A DNA stretch of 33,386 nt from Thalassobacillus sp. CUG 92003 (GTDB taxonomy: Bacteria > Bacillota > Bacilli > Bacillales > Halobacillaceae). Location: NCBI RefSeq assembly GCF_013618635.1, contig NZ_JABLSJ010000020.1, forward strand, positions 1 to 33,386, read 5' to 3'. Below are positions 31,833 through 33,386 of the stretch, one piece after another. The stretch's first letter is position 1. Each line of letters opens with the position of its first letter. Made by a program: the position numbers and the translations under genes. The notes under the pieces are model-generated. The model was not told the DNA's origin and ran no database searches. It saw only the letters and a list, made by a program, of their open reading frames with translations.

Positions 31833-32290
31833 AATAAGTTTTAATACTTTATCAACAGTATCCAGTCATAATCCAGTCACTAAGCAACTAGATTTCAGAC
31901 TAAAAAGAAATTGCCCTTTAATCGTGGGGGCTAATGTATTTTTAAAATATTGGGTTGTTAACGTCTTGAGCTTTATCTTTTTATGACTATTCCATCACTT
32001 TACCATTCATCCGTTCAACCCATTGATGGAGAAGGTTATTATAACGGTCCAAATTTTTCTGTATTTTAATGGCCACTTCCTCATTATAGGTATGAACGGT
32101 CAAATTCCGATCATTCAACAATTCCAAAGCCTTCATCCTCCAACAAGTGGACCTCCTTGCAACTGCGGATGACGCTCTTCGGAGAACCGGCATCCACCCC
32201 TTCTATGTCATATAAATATTCCTTAGCCGCTTTCCAACTTGCCTCGAAAGAGAATTTAAATCGTTGAATTGCTGCATCTCGTTCCACTTG
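31833..32290. repeat. Right direct repeat of the 15-kb block (with CCAGTC copy 4)
   Basis: This is the partner of 16497-16745. It holds the 33-base exact match (31833-31865), an intact CCAGTC-N5-CCAGTC tandem (31862-31878), the 22-base match (31890-31911) and the fuller copy of the HI0074-family remnant. Confidence 0.75.
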
Positions 32291-32320
32291 ATTGCTTTTT
32301 ACCTCTACCGATTTGACCAA
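31987..32320 (-). pseudogene. HI0074-family (nucleotidyltransferase substrate-binding, MNT/HEPN-type) protein, frameshifted
   Basis: The minus strand reads VKSNQVERDAAIQRFKFSFE, ASWKAAKEYLYDIEGVDAGS, PKSVIRSCKEVHLLEDE; after a one-base shift near 32125 it continues ALELLNDRNLTVHTYNEEVA, IKIQKNLDRYNNLLHQWVER to a stop at 31987. The order and the DRNLTVHTY motif fit the HI0074 family, small helical partners of minimal nucleotidyltransferases in toxin-antitoxin-like pairs. No nucleotidyltransferase gene is next to it. The N-terminus is joined in frame to a helicase fragment. A more decayed copy is at 16605-16745. Confidence 0.65.
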
Positions 32321-32560
32321 TCTTGTTCCATCCAAATTAATAAAAGCCAGCAACCTTTCTTTCCACTGGATAAGCAGTTGTTTGGTGTGCACGATGATTA
32401 ACGTGTTGATATTTCTCTCTGCAATTAGCGCGGCCGCCACAACAGTTTTACCAAAACCAGTTGCCGCGGATAGGAGACCACCACTACTTGCCTTCATAGC
32501 GTAAACCGCTTCATTTTGTTTTGCATAAGGCTCCCACAAATTTGAAAATTGTGACTGCTT
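32321..32560 (-). pseudogene. N-terminal helicase fragment (DEAD/DEAH type, Walker A)
   Basis: The minus strand encodes SQFSNLWEPYAKQNEAVYAM, KASSGGLLSAATGFGKTVVA, AALIAERNINTLIIVHTKQL, LIQWKERL. ATGFGKT is a Walker A motif, and the surroundings match large SF2 helicases of the type found with defence or conflict systems. After about 70 residues the frame runs into the HI0074-family sequence, so the rest of the helicase was lost by deletion. No DEAD/DEAH box or motor domain 2 remains. Confidence 0.65.
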
Positions 32561-32601
32561 CCTTTGTTACTTTTTCTTTTAAAATAGTCATGTGTCTTAG
32601 T

Positions 32602-32629
32602 ACATGTCCCCTGCTCGAGCCATAGGTTA
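32602..32629 (+). promoter_or_regulatory. Sigma-K-type promoter of the cotD-like gene
   Basis: AC at 32602-32603, a 17-bp spacer and CATAGGTTA at 32621-32629 fit the sigma-K consensus (AC, then CATA-N3-TA). The start point would lie about 30 bp before the gene. This agrees with late mother-cell expression of coat proteins. Confidence 0.55.
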
Positions 32630-32667
32630 GTTAATGAAGAGATTAATCATTGAAAGGGGAAACTGAA

Positions 32668-33099
32668 ATGCACTACAGAAACTGCAATTGCAATGGGCCA
32701 GGGCAATTTGGTCCAGCCAAACAGGTAGTCTGTCCGACGAATGAGTGTGTCCACCATAATTTTTACCAGAGTGAAGTGGATTATATCCACCCAACACACA
32801 CAACAGTCTATAATCACCATTTAACCAAAAATAACCACCACTTTCCGCAAACACAATCTGTCGTAGACACATTCAGTGAAGAAAATAACTTCATGGGACC
32901 TCAAAATCAAGTGGCAGGTGCCCAATATAATGGGGGCATGGGACCGCAAGGAGAAATGGGACCGATGGGGCCACAATGGGGTAACATGGCAACACAAGGA
33001 TTAAACCTAGGATGGGCTAACCCGCATGTGGGCGGGGCCCACTTTAATAACATGGGAATGATGGGAAAAGGCTGTCATCGACCGAGCTGGCTTGATTAA
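32668..33099 (+). CDS. CotD-like inner spore coat protein
   Basis: A 143-residue, low-complexity protein rich in His, Asn, Gln, Gly and Met. The N-terminal half has the CotD pattern: Cys-x-Cys (NCNCNGPGQFGPAKQ), VVCPTNECVHHNFYQSEVDY and IHPTHTTVYNHH. The C-terminal half carries GPQGEMGPMGPQ-type repeats not usual in short CotD proteins, which are about 75 residues in Bacillus subtilis. The ATG at 32668 follows AAAGGGG at 8 nt; a TTG at 32650 overlaps that site. A sigma-K-type promoter and a strong terminator make it a single-gene unit. It indicates that the host forms endospores. Confidence 0.85.
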   Translation: MHYRNCNCNGPGQFGPAKQVVCPTNECVHHNFYQSEVDYIHPTHTTVYNHHLTKNNHHFPQTQSVVDTFSEENNFMGPQNQVAGAQYNGGMGPQGEMGPMGPQWGNMATQGLNLGWANPHVGGAHFNNMGMMGKGCHRPSWLD

Positions 33100-33105
33100 A
33101 AAAAA

Positions 33106-33140
33106 CAAAACGGGCATTTTGTTTTAAATGCTCGTTTTTT
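33106..33140 (+). terminator. Rho-independent terminator of the cotD-like gene
   Basis: ACGGGCATTT (33110-33119) pairs with AAATGCTCGT (33126-33135) with one G-U pair, followed by TTTTT. It lies 10 bp behind the stop codon. Confidence 0.85.
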
Positions 33141-33283
33141 ATATTTGTTTTGAAATAGCGATTGGCTCAGTTGGCCGCCCCGATTGAGGAGAATCCTTTT
33201 GGAAATAATTACTCGTGCTTGCCAGATCATTAAAACTGAACAACGGACACCTAGGAGGTCGAGCTAGATGAAGCAGATTATTT

Positions 33284-33386
33284 TTAACACTTGAGTTTTA
33301 CAGCAAATATAACCCGGTGTCTATATACAGATCCATTTAGATCATATGCGGCTCCACCTGTCACTTCGCCGTTCACATCCAGAGTT
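33284..33386 (-). CDS. C-terminal end of an unidentified gene (partial)
   Basis: A minus-strand frame is open from the window edge to TAA at 33286-33284 and ends TLDVNGEVTGGAAYDLNGSV, YRHRVIFAVKLKC. The alternation of beta-strand-like residues suggests a beta-rich domain. The family is not recognised and most of the gene lies outside the window. Confidence 0.45.
   Translation of the reverse strand, partial: TLDVNGEVTGGAAYDLNGSVYRHRVIFAVKLKC

Overview
The window looks like chromosome from an endospore-forming, low-GC member of the Bacillaceae, possibly one of the halophilic or marine genera. The evidence is strong AGGAGG-type ribosome binding sites, frequent GTG and TTG starts, a CotD-like coat gene behind a sigma-K-type promoter, and a group IIC intron remnant resembling the Oceanobacillus iheyensis type. 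The genus cannot be fixed from the sequence alone.

Region 1 (about 1-13.6 kb) is an aromatic hydroxy-acid catabolic cluster. A long minus-strand operon (10994 to 2824) encodes a ThDP-dependent decarboxylase, an aldehyde dehydrogenase, a complete TRAP transporter, an LDH/MDH-family 2-hydroxyacid dehydrogenase and a ketopantoate-reductase-family dehydrogenase, and ends at a clear terminator. A divergent LysR regulator shares interlocked promoters with it. A second minus-strand operon (gentisate dioxygenase, FAH-family hydrolase, hotdog thioesterase) and a separate acyl-CoA ligase gene carry the same palindromic site just downstream of their promoters. Together they suggest uptake of a mandelate-type acid, oxidation of both enantiomers to an arylglyoxylate, decarboxylation and oxidation to an aromatic acid, CoA activation, an unseen ring hydroxylase, thioester hydrolysis to gentisate, and ring cleavage.

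Region 2 (about 13.6-16.8 kb) is a graveyard: a decayed PucR-type regulator, a TauE/SafE permease fragment, attachment-site-like repeats with groEL-tail sequences, and a duplicated HI0074-family remnant. Region 3 (16.8-21.9 kb) is a second TRAP transporter with a nitrilase-family hydrolase, a DUF2848 protein and a GntR regulator; its substrate is unknown. Region 4 (21.9-22.9 kb) holds a group IIC intron fragment sitting directly behind a terminator, and a frameshifted DUF3427-like gene.

Region 5 (22.9-31.4 kb) is a complete biotin-independent malonate decarboxylase operon (mdcH-A-B-C-DE-G, with beta and gamma subunits fused), its own GntR regulator, and a divergent MadLM malonate transporter. 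Three copies of one palindrome lie just downstream of the three promoters. Regions 3 to 5 are bracketed by direct repeats (about 16.5 and 31.8-32.3 kb), so this 15-kb block may be an inserted or rearranged metabolic island. Region 6 (31.6-33.4 kb) contains the right-hand repeats, a helicase/HI0074 chimeric pseudogene, the cotD-like gene and the end of an unidentified gene.
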